Source: CABZJG01 sp965659715 (GTDB lineage Bacteria; Pseudomonadota; Alphaproteobacteria; Rhodobacterales; Rhodobacteraceae). Taken from it: a stretch of 28,455 nt of DNA. Made by a program: the position numbers and the translations under genes. The notes under the pieces are model-generated. The model made no database searches, had not been told where the DNA came from, and saw only the letters and a program-made list of their open reading frames with translations. This document shows, piece after piece, positions 1-7,340 of the stretch (its first letter is position 1; the number at the start of each line of letters is the position of its first letter). The DNA lies in contig CBFHXE010000027.1 of the NCBI GenBank assembly GCA_965659715.1, forward strand, positions 1-28,455, read 5' to 3'.

Positions 1-502
1 CCTTCAGGCTTTGCAAATACCCCATTGCAGAGCTGGGCGGAACATCCCGTCCATCGGTAAAAAGATGCAGAATTGTTGGAATTTCAGCAGCGTTGAGCGC
101 ATTAAGGGCTGCCGCAAGGTGGGAAATATGGCCATGTACCCCCCCATCAGACACCACGCCCATTAAATGCGCTGTGCCGCCGGTTTCTTTCAGGGTGCTT
201 ATGAATGAAGTCAGGGATGGATTTTTTTGAAATGCACCGGACTCAAGTGCCAGATCAATCTGACCCAAGTCCATCGCAACCACGCGGCCGGCGCCAATGT
301 TCATGTGGCCAACTTCCGAATTTCCCATTTGCCCGCTTGGAAGACCAACATCCGGCCCGTGCGTGATAAGCGTCGAATTTGGAAAATCACGCATAATTCT
401 GTCGAATGTGGGGGTATGCGCCAAAGCGGGCGCATTGCCCTCTTTGGTATCACTCTGTCCCCAGCCATCAAGTATACAAAGAACGACAGGTTTGGGCGGC
501 AT
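1..502 (-). CDS. gpmI: 2,3-bisphosphoglycerate-independent phosphoglycerate mutase, 5' part only
   Basis: This is the N-terminal third (about 167 codons) of the cofactor-independent phosphoglycerate mutase, which interconverts 3- and 2-phosphoglycerate in the cytoplasm using two Mn ions. The reading frame opens MPPKPVVLCILDGWG, the metal-binding start of the alkaline-phosphatase superfamily fold. It continues with LPSGQMGNSEVGHMNIGAGR, which carries the serine that is phosphorylated during catalysis, and then GVVSDGGVHGH and LFTDGRDVPP. All are hallmark motifs of GpmI. The ATG lies at 500-502 behind AAGGAT. The gene runs off the left edge of the window; the family is normally about 500 residues. 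It follows rlmH on the same strand after about 98 bases, a common alphaproteobacterial order. The identification is secure; completeness cannot be judged. Confidence 0.95.
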   Translation of the reverse strand, partial: MPPKPVVLCILDGWGQSDTKEGNAPALAHTPTFDRIMRDFPNSTLITHGPDVGLPSGQMGNSEVGHMNIGAGRVVAMDLGQIDLALESGAFQKNPSLTSFISTLKETGGTAHLMGVVSDGGVHGHISHLAAALNALNAAEIPTILHLFTDGRDVPPSSAMGYLQSLK

Positions 503-600
503 GAGAATATCCTTTTGTAATTGATACGGATTTATTTGGGATAAATCTTTGGTGCAAGCCCTATGAAAGTCTAAATGTTACAGGTTTTGTAATTTTGAGA

Positions 601-1071
601 TTATTCTCGATGATATGGTGTACCCGCAAGTATTGAGGCCGCTCGGTACAGTTGTTCACACAGCATGGCCCTCACCAGCATATGTGGCCAAACCATTTTT
701 CCAAATGAAAAGCTATGGTTGAATGACTTTTTCAGCCCCTCATCTAAACCGTCTGCGCCGCCAATAACAAACCCCAAATTGGCAACCCCTTGATCGCGCA
801 AGGTGGCAAGCTGGTTTGCAAACTCAATCGAGCTTAACATTTTGCCACGCTCGTCAAGACCGCAGATGTTTGTGCCTTTTGGGATTGCCTTTTGTAAAAG
901 TTTGGCTTCGGCAAGCTTGCCGATATTTTTCTTGTCCTCGACTTCATGAATTGTCAAAGGTCCAAGCCCCAATGCCCGACCGCTTTTATCAAACCGGTTT
1001 TTATAATCGTCGATCAGAGTTCTTTCAGGGCCAGAGCGAAGTCGTCCGACAGCGTAAATAGACACCAGCAT
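601..1071 (-). CDS. rlmH: 23S rRNA (pseudouridine-1915-N3)-methyltransferase RlmH
   Basis: RlmH is a SPOUT-class methyltransferase that uses S-adenosylmethionine to methylate pseudouridine 1915 in helix 69 of 23S rRNA on assembled 70S ribosomes. The 156-residue length is normal for the family. The C-terminal half holds the knotted SAM site: FVIGGADGLDEG (101-112), then FGKMVWPHMLVRAMLCEQLYR (123-143) and the invariant tail AGTPYHRE. The ATG at 1071 sits 11 bases after the rsfS stop, so the two genes are probably co-transcribed. Together they form a small ribosome-function operon with gpmI downstream. Nothing is missing or unusual. Confidence 0.97.
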   Translation of the reverse strand: MLVSIYAVGRLRSGPERTLIDDYKNRFDKSGRALGLGPLTIHEVEDKKNIGKLAEAKLLQKAIPKGTNICGLDERGKMLSSIEFANQLATLRDQGVANLGFVIGGADGLDEGLKKSFNHSFSFGKMVWPHMLVRAMLCEQLYRAASILAGTPYHRE

Positions 1072-1082
1072 TTTTAGCCTCT

Positions 1083-1496
1083 TCAGGCGTTTTTTAGGTC
1101 AACTCCAACCGGCATCCACATTTTTTCCAACTGGTAAAATGCACGCACCTCTGGTCGGAATACATGAACTATAACATCACCTGCATCCACCACGATCCAA
1201 TCACCGGTGGTTTTGCCTTCAAGCAGCACACGGTGACCTAGTGTTTCTTTCAGGCGGTCGGCAAGTTTTTCGCAAATCGCTATAACCTGACGAGAGGACC
1301 TGCCGGAGGCAATGACCATATAATCACCAATAGCCGTTCTGCCGCGCAGATCAATTTGCACCAGCTCTTCAGCTTTGTCATCGGTCAGGGATTCAACAAT
1401 CTGGGTTAACAGCGTTTCGCTTGTTACCTCTTTGGGCGCTTCGGGTAATATTGAAGGCCGGGCTGCAGCAGAAGCTGCATCGACAGAGAGTGTCAG
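1083..1496 (-). CDS. rsfS: Ribosomal silencing factor RsfS (Iojap/DUF143), probable CTG start
   Basis: RsfS binds protein uL14 (L14) on the 50S subunit and blocks 30S joining, which lowers translation when nutrients run short. The core reads VQIDLRG, AIGDYMVIASGRSSRQV, GDWIVVDAGDVIVHVF and FYQLEKMW, all family signatures. A GTG at 1359-1361 would begin inside the first strand and remove the N-terminal helix. The frame stays open upstream and reads TLLTQIVESLTDDKAEELVQ, which fits the missing helix. The only well-placed start upstream is CTG at 1494-1496, eight bases after a strong AAGGAG, and no in-frame ATG, GTG or TTG lies there. I therefore give a 137-residue product. The promoter upstream would leave a leader of about 45 bases, consistent with this start. 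The exact start remains an inference; family membership is certain. Confidence 0.9.
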   Translation of the reverse strand: MTLSVDAASAAARPSILPEAPKEVTSETLLTQIVESLTDDKAEELVQIDLRGRTAIGDYMVIASGRSSRQVIAICEKLADRLKETLGHRVLLEGKTTGDWIVVDAGDVIVHVFRPEVRAFYQLEKMWMPVGVDLKNA

Positions 1497-1541
1497 GACT
1501 TTTTCTCCTTACGGTTTGCGCCGCTTCCCCCGGCGCTGGGG

Positions 1542-1556
1542 TTAACAACATATTAA
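1542..1556. promoter_or_regulatory. TTAA-N7-TTAA motif (CtrA-type site) over the rsfS -10
   Basis: TTAA at 1542-1545 and TTAA at 1553-1556 are separated by exactly seven bases, the spacing of the binding site for CtrA, the alphaproteobacterial cell-cycle and motility regulator. The site covers the proposed -10 element of rsfS, so an occupied site would be expected to repress. A motif of eight fixed bases is expected about once by chance in a window this size. The support comes from its position. Confidence 0.4.
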
Positions 1557-1578
1557 CACCGGTTTTGTGAAATCTCAA
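1550..1578 (-). promoter_or_regulatory. Candidate sigma-70 promoter of rsfS-rlmH
   Basis: Read on the minus strand, TTGAGA (1573-1578) is separated by 17 bases from TAATAT (1550-1555). The -35 matches consensus at 5 of 6 positions and the -10 at 4 of 6. Transcription would start near 1543, leaving about 45 bases before the rsfS ribosome-binding site and CTG codon. The CtrA-type half sites overlap this -10. Confidence 0.5.
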
Positions 1579-1585
1579 TGATAGT

Positions 1586-1616
1586 CTGACAAGAGATTTG
1601 GTATGGGCTTTATAAC
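1586..1616 (+). promoter_or_regulatory. Weak candidate promoter for the leuC transcript
   Basis: CTGACA (1586-1591) precedes TATAAC (1611-1616) with a 19-base spacer, longer than the preferred 17. A transcript from here would have a leader of roughly 250 bases before leuC and would include the small ORF at 1742. It is the best plus-strand match I found between rsfS and leuC. Confidence is low because of the spacing. Confidence 0.25.
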
Positions 1617-1741
1617 TATAAAAACCAGGATACACTACGAACAGGGCCTTTTTGGACCTGTTGGTTCATTTAATGCAGCTGATAGCGATCTTTTTTATCT
1701 CGAAACTTGAAGCTGCGAATTTTTGCGCATATGACTGACGG

Positions 1742-1831
1742 ATGATGAATCGCATATTCGATATGGATGATCAGGCTCGCCTGCCTTGGCGGTTTTTTGG
1801 TGCTATGACCACGTTTATAGCCCGACTATAA
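1742..1831 (+). CDS. Possible 29-residue small protein upstream of leuC
   Basis: An open frame of 29 codons starts with tandem ATG codons (1742 and 1745) and ends in TAA 49 bases before leuC. The peptide has an acidic N-terminal part (IFDMDDQARLPW) followed by a hydrophobic, aromatic stretch RFFGAMTTFIARL. It reads like a small membrane-associating protein, not a leucine attenuation leader, since it has only two leucines. The ribosome-binding site is weak (a GACGG just before the first ATG). A short GC stem followed by six T (about 1778-1798) lies inside the frame and could be coincidental. I do not recognise a family. The rest of the 1497-1880 gap holds the promoters and the CtrA-type site described separately. 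Confidence 0.35.
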   Translation: MMNRIFDMDDQARLPWRFFGAMTTFIARL

Positions 1832-1880
1832 GTCTAAAAGAGTTTCACTTGAACTGACCACAACACGGGAGAGGATTAAG

Positions 1881-3287
1881 ATGACCGCCCCGAAAACACT
1901 CTATGATAAAATCTGGGACGCGCATGTCGCCCATACTTCAGAAGACGGCACCTGTCTCTTATACATTGATCGCCACCTGGTTCACGAAGTTACCAGCCCG
2001 CAGGCCTTTGAAGGATTGCGCATGGCAAACCGTACAGTGCGCGCACCGGAAAAAACCATTGCGGTGCCGGATCACAATGTACCAACCACATTAGACCGCG
2101 CCAAAGGCATTGATAACGAAGAAAGCCGTATTCAGGTCGAAGCGCTGGATAAAAACGCAAAAGACTTTGGGATACATTACTATCCTGTTTCCGATGTCCG
2201 CCAAGGGATTGTACATATTGTCGGCCCTGAACAAGGCTGGACATTGCCGGGAATGACAGTGGTTTGTGGTGACAGCCATACGGCAACCCATGGCGCATTC
2301 GGGGCATTGGCCCATGGAATTGGGACTTCTGAGGTGGAACATGTTCTGGCTACACAGACGCTGATCCAGAAGAAGTCAAAAAATATGAAAGTGGAAATCA
2401 CCGGTCAGCTTCGGCCCGGAGTGACCGCAAAAGACATCACGCTTTCCGTCATCGGCGAAACCGGCACAGCCGGGGGGACCGGCTATGTGATCGAATATTG
2501 CGGGCAAGCAATCCGCGATTTGTCGATGGAAGGCCGGATGACCGTTTGTAATATGGCCATTGAAGGTGGTGCGCGTGCTGGGCTTATTGCGCCAGATGAA
2601 AAGACATTTGAATATTGCAAAGGCCGAGCGCATGCCCCCAAAGGGGCCGCTTGGGAAGCAGCGCTTGCCTATTGGAAAACCTTGTTTTCAGATGATGGCG
2701 CCCATTTTGACAAGATTGTCACAATCAAGGGCGAAGATATTGCGCCTGTGGTCACCTGGGGAACATCGCCCGAAGATGTTTTGCCGATCACTGCCAGCGT
2801 TCCTGCGCCTTCGGATTTTAACGGCGGCAAAGTTGATGCAGTTGCGCGGTCCTTGGAATATATGGGACTAAATTCTGGAACGCCCTTATCTGAGGTGGAA
2901 ATTGATACCGTATTTATAGGCTCTTGCACCAATGGCCGGATCGAAGATTTGCGCGCTGCGGCAGAAATTTTGAAGGGCAAAAAAATCAAAGACGGTATGC
3001 GGGCCATGGTGGTTCCCGGATCGGGTCTGGTGCGTGCGCAGGCAGAAGAAGAGGGCTTGGCGGACATCTTTTTGGAGGCAGGCTTTGAGTGGCGTCTGGC
3101 GGGTTGTTCTATGTGTCTTGCGATGAACCCAGATCAGCTTGCACCTGGTGAGCGCTGTGCCGCAACCTCAAACCGGAACTTCGAAGGTCGTCAGGGCCGA
3201 GGTGGTCGTACCCACCTGATGTCACCGGCTATGGCTGCTGCTGCGGCGGTCACAGGAAAACTGACAGATGTTCGGGAGCTGATATAA
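1881..3287 (+). CDS. leuC: 3-isopropylmalate dehydratase, large subunit
   Basis: LeuC with LeuD forms isopropylmalate isomerase, which converts 2-isopropylmalate to 3-isopropylmalate in leucine biosynthesis through a [4Fe-4S] cluster. The 468-residue product carries the aconitase-family signatures VVCGDSHTATHGAFGALAHGIG (128-149) and the cluster ligands C349 (in FIGSCTNGR), C409 and C412 (in AGCSMCLAMNPD). It also has the C-terminal SNRNFEGRQG substrate-site motif. Length and ligands match the bacterial LeuC class, as opposed to plain aconitase. The ATG follows GGGAGAGGA. The stop overlaps the leuD start by one base (TAATG), implying translational coupling of the two subunits. No leuA lies in the window. 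Confidence 0.98.
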   Translation: MTAPKTLYDKIWDAHVAHTSEDGTCLLYIDRHLVHEVTSPQAFEGLRMANRTVRAPEKTIAVPDHNVPTTLDRAKGIDNEESRIQVEALDKNAKDFGIHYYPVSDVRQGIVHIVGPEQGWTLPGMTVVCGDSHTATHGAFGALAHGIGTSEVEHVLATQTLIQKKSKNMKVEITGQLRPGVTAKDITLSVIGETGTAGGTGYVIEYCGQAIRDLSMEGRMTVCNMAIEGGARAGLIAPDEKTFEYCKGRAHAPKGAAWEAALAYWKTLFSDDGAHFDKIVTIKGEDIAPVVTWGTSPEDVLPITASVPAPSDFNGGKVDAVARSLEYMGLNSGTPLSEVEIDTVFIGSCTNGRIEDLRAAAEILKGKKIKDGMRAMVVPGSGLVRAQAEEEGLADIFLEAGFEWRLAGCSMCLAMNPDQLAPGERCAATSNRNFEGRQGRGGRTHLMSPAMAAAAAVTGKLTDVRELI

Positions 3288-3892
3288 TGGATAAGTTTGA
3301 AAAACTTAGCGGTATTGCCGCACCAATGCCTTTGATCAACATCGACACAGATATGATTATTCCCAAGGTATTTTTAAAAACCATCAAGCGGTCTGGATTG
3401 GGCGTAAACCTGTTTGACGAAATGCGTTATGATGACGACCGCGCAGAAATTCCTGATTTTGTGTTGAACAAAGCACAATACAGAAACGCCGAAATATTGG
3501 TTGCAGGGGATAATTTTGGCTGCGGTTCTTCAAGGGAACACGCACCCTGGGCAATCAAAGACTTTGGCATTCGCTGTGTCATCTCAACAAGCTTTGCGGA
3601 TATCTTTTTCAATAACTGCTTTAAAAATGGTATCCTTCCGATCATCTTGCCGAAAGAACAGGTGGACGCTTTGATGAAAGATGCCGAGAAAGGATCCAAT
3701 GCTCGCATCGAGATTGACCTAGAGGATCAGACAGTAACCTCATCAGATGGTGAAGTGTACTCATTTGAGGTTGACTCGTTCAAAAAGCACTGCCTTTTAA
3801 ACGGGTTAGACGACATCGGGCTTACCATGGAAAAAGTCGGATCAATTGATAATTATGAATTAAAACTATCATCGGAGCGACCTTGGGTGTGA
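3287..3892 (+). CDS. leuD: 3-isopropylmalate dehydratase, small subunit
   Basis: LeuD supplies the swivelling domain that binds substrate over the LeuC iron-sulfur cluster. At 201 residues it is a normal bacterial LeuD. It shows the N-terminal PMPLINIDTDMIIPK and the signature GDNFGCGSSREHAPWA (74-89), followed by FADIFFNNCFKNGILPI. Its ATG shares one base with the leuC stop, so equal synthesis of both subunits is likely. The next gene is leuB, after a 143-base spacer that contains a leucine-rich ORF and a hairpin. Confidence 0.97.
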   Translation: MDKFEKLSGIAAPMPLINIDTDMIIPKVFLKTIKRSGLGVNLFDEMRYDDDRAEIPDFVLNKAQYRNAEILVAGDNFGCGSSREHAPWAIKDFGIRCVISTSFADIFFNNCFKNGILPIILPKEQVDALMKDAEKGSNARIEIDLEDQTVTSSDGEVYSFEVDSFKKHCLLNGLDDIGLTMEKVGSIDNYELKLSSERPWV

Positions 3893-3926
3893 GGGCAAAG
3901 ACCTGAACATTAACCCGTAAAAAACA

Positions 3927-3983
3927 ATGCTGCTACAGCTATTAGCCAGGGGATCGAGAGACGTTTGTTTCTTGACCCCCTGA
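3927..3983 (+). CDS. Possible leucine-rich leader peptide before leuB
   Basis: In the leuD-leuB spacer an ATG opens an 18-codon ORF, MLLQLLARGSRDVCFLTP, ending in TGA. Four of its first six codons are leucine (CTG, CTA, CTA, TTA) and three of those are usually rare codons. This is the layout of an amino-acid attenuation leader, and the 3' half lies inside a strong hairpin. Against it: I see no clear ribosome-binding site (the bases before the ATG are A-rich), no promoter in the spacer, and no U-run after the hairpin, so classical termination control is not demonstrated. Confidence 0.35.
   Translation: MLLQLLARGSRDVCFLTP
3947..3982 (+). other. Hairpin in the leuD-leuB spacer
   Basis: Bases 3947-3959 pair with 3970-3982 across a 10-base loop: eleven Watson-Crick pairs, one G-U and one A-C mismatch. 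The sequence just after it is not T-rich, so it is not a standard terminator. It could be an mRNA-stabilising intercistronic hairpin, or one conformation of a leucine-responsive leader. Confidence 0.5.
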
Positions 3984-4035
3984 CTGACAATCGCTACCCG
4001 CTAATCAACTAAAATTTTGTAAATGGATGGCCCAA

Positions 4036-5142
4036 ATGACGAAACCCTCCCTTCTTATCCTACCTGGTGACGGCATTGGCCCCGAGGTCATGACCGAAGT
4101 GCGTAAAATCATTTCTTGGTTTGATGAAAATCGTGGGCTTGAATTTGACGTGAGTGAAGATCTGGTGGGTGGATGTGCCTATGATGCGCATGGAACGCCC
4201 TTGCATGATGATACAATGGCCAAGGCTCAAGAGGTTGACGCGGTTCTGCTTGGTGCAGTAGGCGGCCCCCAATATGACGATCTTGATTTTAGCTTAAAGC
4301 CAGAGCGCGGCCTGTTGCGGCTGCGCAAAGAAATGGATCTGTTTGCCAATCTGCGCCCCGCGCAATGCTTTGATGCATTGGCGGATTTTTCATCGCTAAA
4401 GACAGAGGTGGTTTCAGGTCTGGATATCATGATTGTTCGAGAATCTACATCCGGTGTTTATTTTGGGGAACCCAGAGGAATTTTTGAAGAGGGCAATGAG
4501 CGCGTCGGGATCAATACGCAGCGATATACCGAAAGTGAAATTGACAGGGCTGCACGCAGCGCATTTGAGCTCGCTCGCCGGCGTAACAATAAAGTTTGCT
4601 CGATGGAAAAAGCGAATGTCATGGAATCCGGTATTTTATGGCGCGAAATTGTTCAAAAGGTGCATGATACAGATTACCCGGATGTTGAATTAACCCATAT
4701 GTACGCAGATGCCGGCGCTATGCAGCTTTGCCGTTGGCCCAAGCAGTTTGATGTCATCGTGACAGACAACCTGTTTGGCGATATCCTGTCCGATACTGCG
4801 GCCATGTTAACCGGGAGCCTTGGCATGCTGCCTTCTGCAACGCTGGGCCCGGTCATGCCCAATGGCCGACCAAAAGCGATGTATGAACCGGTTCACGGAT
4901 CGGCGCCGGATATTACGGGTCAGGGAAAAGCAAACCCAATTGCTTGTATACTGAGCTTTGCGATGGCGCTGCGCTATTCCTTTGACCAAGGTGCAGAAGC
5001 AGATCGTCTTGAACAAGCGATAGAGACAGTTCTTGCCAAAGGAGCCCGCACCCCTGATCTAATGGGGCCAGAGCACGGCACGCCGATGACAACAGGGCAA
5101 ATGGGTGACGCTATTTTGGAGGCGCTTGGATCAAGCCTTTAA
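4036..5142 (+). CDS. leuB: 3-isopropylmalate dehydrogenase
   Basis: LeuB oxidises and decarboxylates 3-isopropylmalate with NAD to 4-methyl-2-oxopentanoate, the last dedicated step before transamination to leucine. The protein opens SLLILPGDGIGPEV and has the substrate arginine segment LRPAQCFDAL. It carries VRESTSGVYFGEPRG with the catalytic tyrosine, the lysine in CSMEKANVME, and the metal ligands in YADAGAMQL and VTDNLFGDILSD. The NAD-site motif EPVHGSAPDI distinguishes it from NADP isocitrate dehydrogenase. I prefer the ATG at 4036, five bases after GGATGG, giving 368 residues. An ATG at 4027 in the same frame adds MAQ but has no ribosome-binding site. It lies downstream of leuCD and ends 65 bases from the convergent kinase gene. 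Confidence 0.97.
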   Translation: MTKPSLLILPGDGIGPEVMTEVRKIISWFDENRGLEFDVSEDLVGGCAYDAHGTPLHDDTMAKAQEVDAVLLGAVGGPQYDDLDFSLKPERGLLRLRKEMDLFANLRPAQCFDALADFSSLKTEVVSGLDIMIVRESTSGVYFGEPRGIFEEGNERVGINTQRYTESEIDRAARSAFELARRRNNKVCSMEKANVMESGILWREIVQKVHDTDYPDVELTHMYADAGAMQLCRWPKQFDVIVTDNLFGDILSDTAAMLTGSLGMLPSATLGPVMPNGRPKAMYEPVHGSAPDITGQGKANPIACILSFAMALRYSFDQGAEADRLEQAIETVLAKGARTPDLMGPEHGTPMTTGQMGDAILEALGSSL

Positions 5143-5207
5143 TGGGAACAGATCAGGCACTTTAATTGCCGTTCTTGAGTCCGGCTCTGTTTATCGGCAG
5201 GGCTGGA

Positions 5208-7340
5208 TTAGCAATTCAAATACTGTGATAGTTTTGCTTCCAAAGAAACAATTTCAACGGGTTTTGCAAGGTAGTCATCCATCCCGCAAGCATAACACTT
5301 GTCGGCGTCTCCGGTTAGAGCGTTTGCCGTAATTGCAACAATTGGAACCCTTGAAAGCTCGCCCTCTTCTTCGTGCTTTCGTATTTCTTGAGCCATTTCA
5401 AAACCATCCATAACCGGCATGTGGCAATCTAGCAAAATAATGTCGTAATTTTCGGTTTTCCACATTTCTAACCCCTTTAGGCCATTTTTTGCAACCACAG
5501 CGGGATAACCCAGAATTTCCAATTGCTTCAAAAGAACAACCTGATTAATTTCATTATCTTCAACCAATAAAATAGATTTTCTAGCTCTGCTGTCTTTTTG
5601 CGCGCCAGTCAATTCATGAGGTTGTTTTTCGATCAAAGTAGGTTTTTGCTTATTGGTCAAAAAAGCTATCGCCCTGATTAATTCTGACTGTAGGACTGGG
5701 AAGCTTTGTATTTTATAAACATCCTCCTGTAAAAGCCCAAGCTGGTCTGATCGATTTGATGAGACAACAACAAATTTGGGGTTTTTTGCCTTTGCCCTGA
5801 GGATAGTCATCCATGAGCTAACGGTTTCTGAATCCTCAGAAAACAATATATAAACAGCTTCTTGTTCATCTGGTATTGCATAGTCTTCAAGGTCCTGACG
5901 TACAGAGCGGGTTTGTTCCTTGTAGTTTAGATGATCAACAAATTTGGACAGCCTTCTACTAAACCTTCCCTTTTCTGTGAGCATTTCAACTTTTGTCTGT
6001 GATATGTCCGGTGTTTCATTTGGGCCATCAAATACCTTTATGGGCAATAGAACGGTCACTGTTGTGCCTATTTCCAAGGTGCTTTGCGTATTGATCTGAC
6101 CGCCCATTTGGTGAACCAGTTTTTGAGTTATAACCAGCCCCAATCCAGTCCCTCCAACCCGTTTGGTGCTTGCGGTCTCGCCCTGAACAAATGGCTCGAA
6201 TGTTTTGTCCAATTGTTCCTTGGACATGCCGATCCCCTGATCCTGAAATACCAGTTTGATGACATCCTCTTTGTCCATTTCAACCAGAAAATAAACTGTA
6301 CTGGGTTTGCCAGTTAAATCTTGGGATGAATATTTTATCGCATTGCTAAGGATATTTAGCATTATTTGTCTTAAGCGTCCGGAATCGGCCAAAATCCAGA
6401 TTGGGACTTTGCGGTCTACTCCAAGGACTATTCTAACCCCCATACTGTCAGCCATAGTTTGCATGGTGACGGCCACGCCCTCAATCACAGGGCGTAACTC
6501 GGTGCGAGAAGATTCGATCACCATCTTTCCCGCGTCAATCTTGGCGGCGTCTAATATATCATCAATAATTCTCAGCAGCGAAAAGGCAGAATTTCGAATA
6601 GTCCCAACAGCTCTTTGTTGATCGTCGTTAGGCTTCATGGCCTCAAGTACTTCAATCATTCCAATCATTCCGTTCATGGGAGTTCGGATTTCATGGCTCA
6701 TATTGGCTAGAAATTCGCCTTTGGCTTTGGCTGCTGCTTCTGCCTTGATCCTTGCTGCATGAAGTTCCGTTTCGGCGCTATTTGCCATCTGGGCAAAGTA
6801 AAAAAGTTCGGCAACCAGTAAAACTAATACAGTGCCACGAAGCATATAGTTTATCACCTCTGGATCAAGCGAACTGCTAAAAACGGGTATGCCAAAGAGC
6901 ATTAGTGAAGCGCCAACCAGGTCATAGTGAATTGCCAAGAACCATAATACCAGTGGCAAGAAAAAGAAAAATACTGACAAGGAGCGCTCTTTTTTCCAAG
7001 AAATAGCAAGAAAAGAAAGTGCCATTACCGGCAGAAATAACAAATCTACATCCGCGTCTGGATGTCCAAATATCAGACCTACAAATGTGGAAAGGCTTGC
7101 GCTGAATAACCAAACAGACCTTGCCAAACGCTGAAATCCAGTTTGAAATAACATCAGACAGCCAAAATACACAAGCGCAACAGAACCAGAAATATAGGCT
7201 CCAATGGCTTCGCCAAGCGCTAAAAATATGACCAACCAAGCTGATGCCAGACACACTATAACCCGCACGGCAAGATGGCTAATTCTAATTCTGCGTTGAA
7301 GATCTAAGTCTAGATTTTCCAAATTATGCTCTTCTGCCAT
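5208..7340 (-). CDS. Membrane hybrid sensor histidine kinase with two receiver-like domains
   Basis: This 710-residue protein has about six or seven hydrophobic segments between residues 25 and 185 and no recognisable extracellular sensor domain. A HisKA domain follows, with phosphoacceptor H216 in FLANMSHEIRTPMNGM. The ATPase domain has the N box MLNILSNAIKYSS (327-339), G1 DQGIG (367-371) and G2 GGTGLGL (396-402). Residues about 490-565 look like a receiver fold that has lost its acidic pocket and conserved lysine (FPVLQSELIRAI replaces the usual KPV helix). The last domain is an intact receiver: D595, phosphoacceptor D638 in ILLDCHMPVMDG, T671 and K693. There is no Hpt domain and no response-regulator gene nearby, so the phosphate must leave through a distant phosphotransfer protein. 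The signal and output are unknown. It is convergent with leuB. Confidence 0.93.
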   Translation of the reverse strand: MAEEHNLENLDLDLQRRIRISHLAVRVIVCLASAWLVIFLALGEAIGAYISGSVALVYFGCLMLFQTGFQRLARSVWLFSASLSTFVGLIFGHPDADVDLLFLPVMALSFLAISWKKERSLSVFFFFLPLVLWFLAIHYDLVGASLMLFGIPVFSSSLDPEVINYMLRGTVLVLLVAELFYFAQMANSAETELHAARIKAEAAAKAKGEFLANMSHEIRTPMNGMIGMIEVLEAMKPNDDQQRAVGTIRNSAFSLLRIIDDILDAAKIDAGKMVIESSRTELRPVIEGVAVTMQTMADSMGVRIVLGVDRKVPIWILADSGRLRQIMLNILSNAIKYSSQDLTGKPSTVYFLVEMDKEDVIKLVFQDQGIGMSKEQLDKTFEPFVQGETASTKRVGGTGLGLVITQKLVHQMGGQINTQSTLEIGTTVTVLLPIKVFDGPNETPDISQTKVEMLTEKGRFSRRLSKFVDHLNYKEQTRSVRQDLEDYAIPDEQEAVYILFSEDSETVSSWMTILRAKAKNPKFVVVSSNRSDQLGLLQEDVYKIQSFPVLQSELIRAIAFLTNKQKPTLIEKQPHELTGAQKDSRARKSILLVEDNEINQVVLLKQLEILGYPAVVAKNGLKGLEMWKTENYDIILLDCHMPVMDGFEMAQEIRKHEEEGELSRVPIVAITANALTGDADKCYACGMDDYLAKPVEIVSLEAKLSQYLNC

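Noticed and set aside
227..520. A 97-codon plus-strand ORF at the left edge
   Set aside because: It is antisense to the clear gpmI coding sequence.
1393..1635. An 80-codon minus-strand ORF
   Set aside because: It overlaps the in-frame N-terminal extension and leader of rsfS, has no ribosome-binding site and a low-complexity, unconvincing product.
1778..1798. Terminator before leuC
   Set aside because: The stem is only four base pairs before the T-run and lies inside a possible small ORF.
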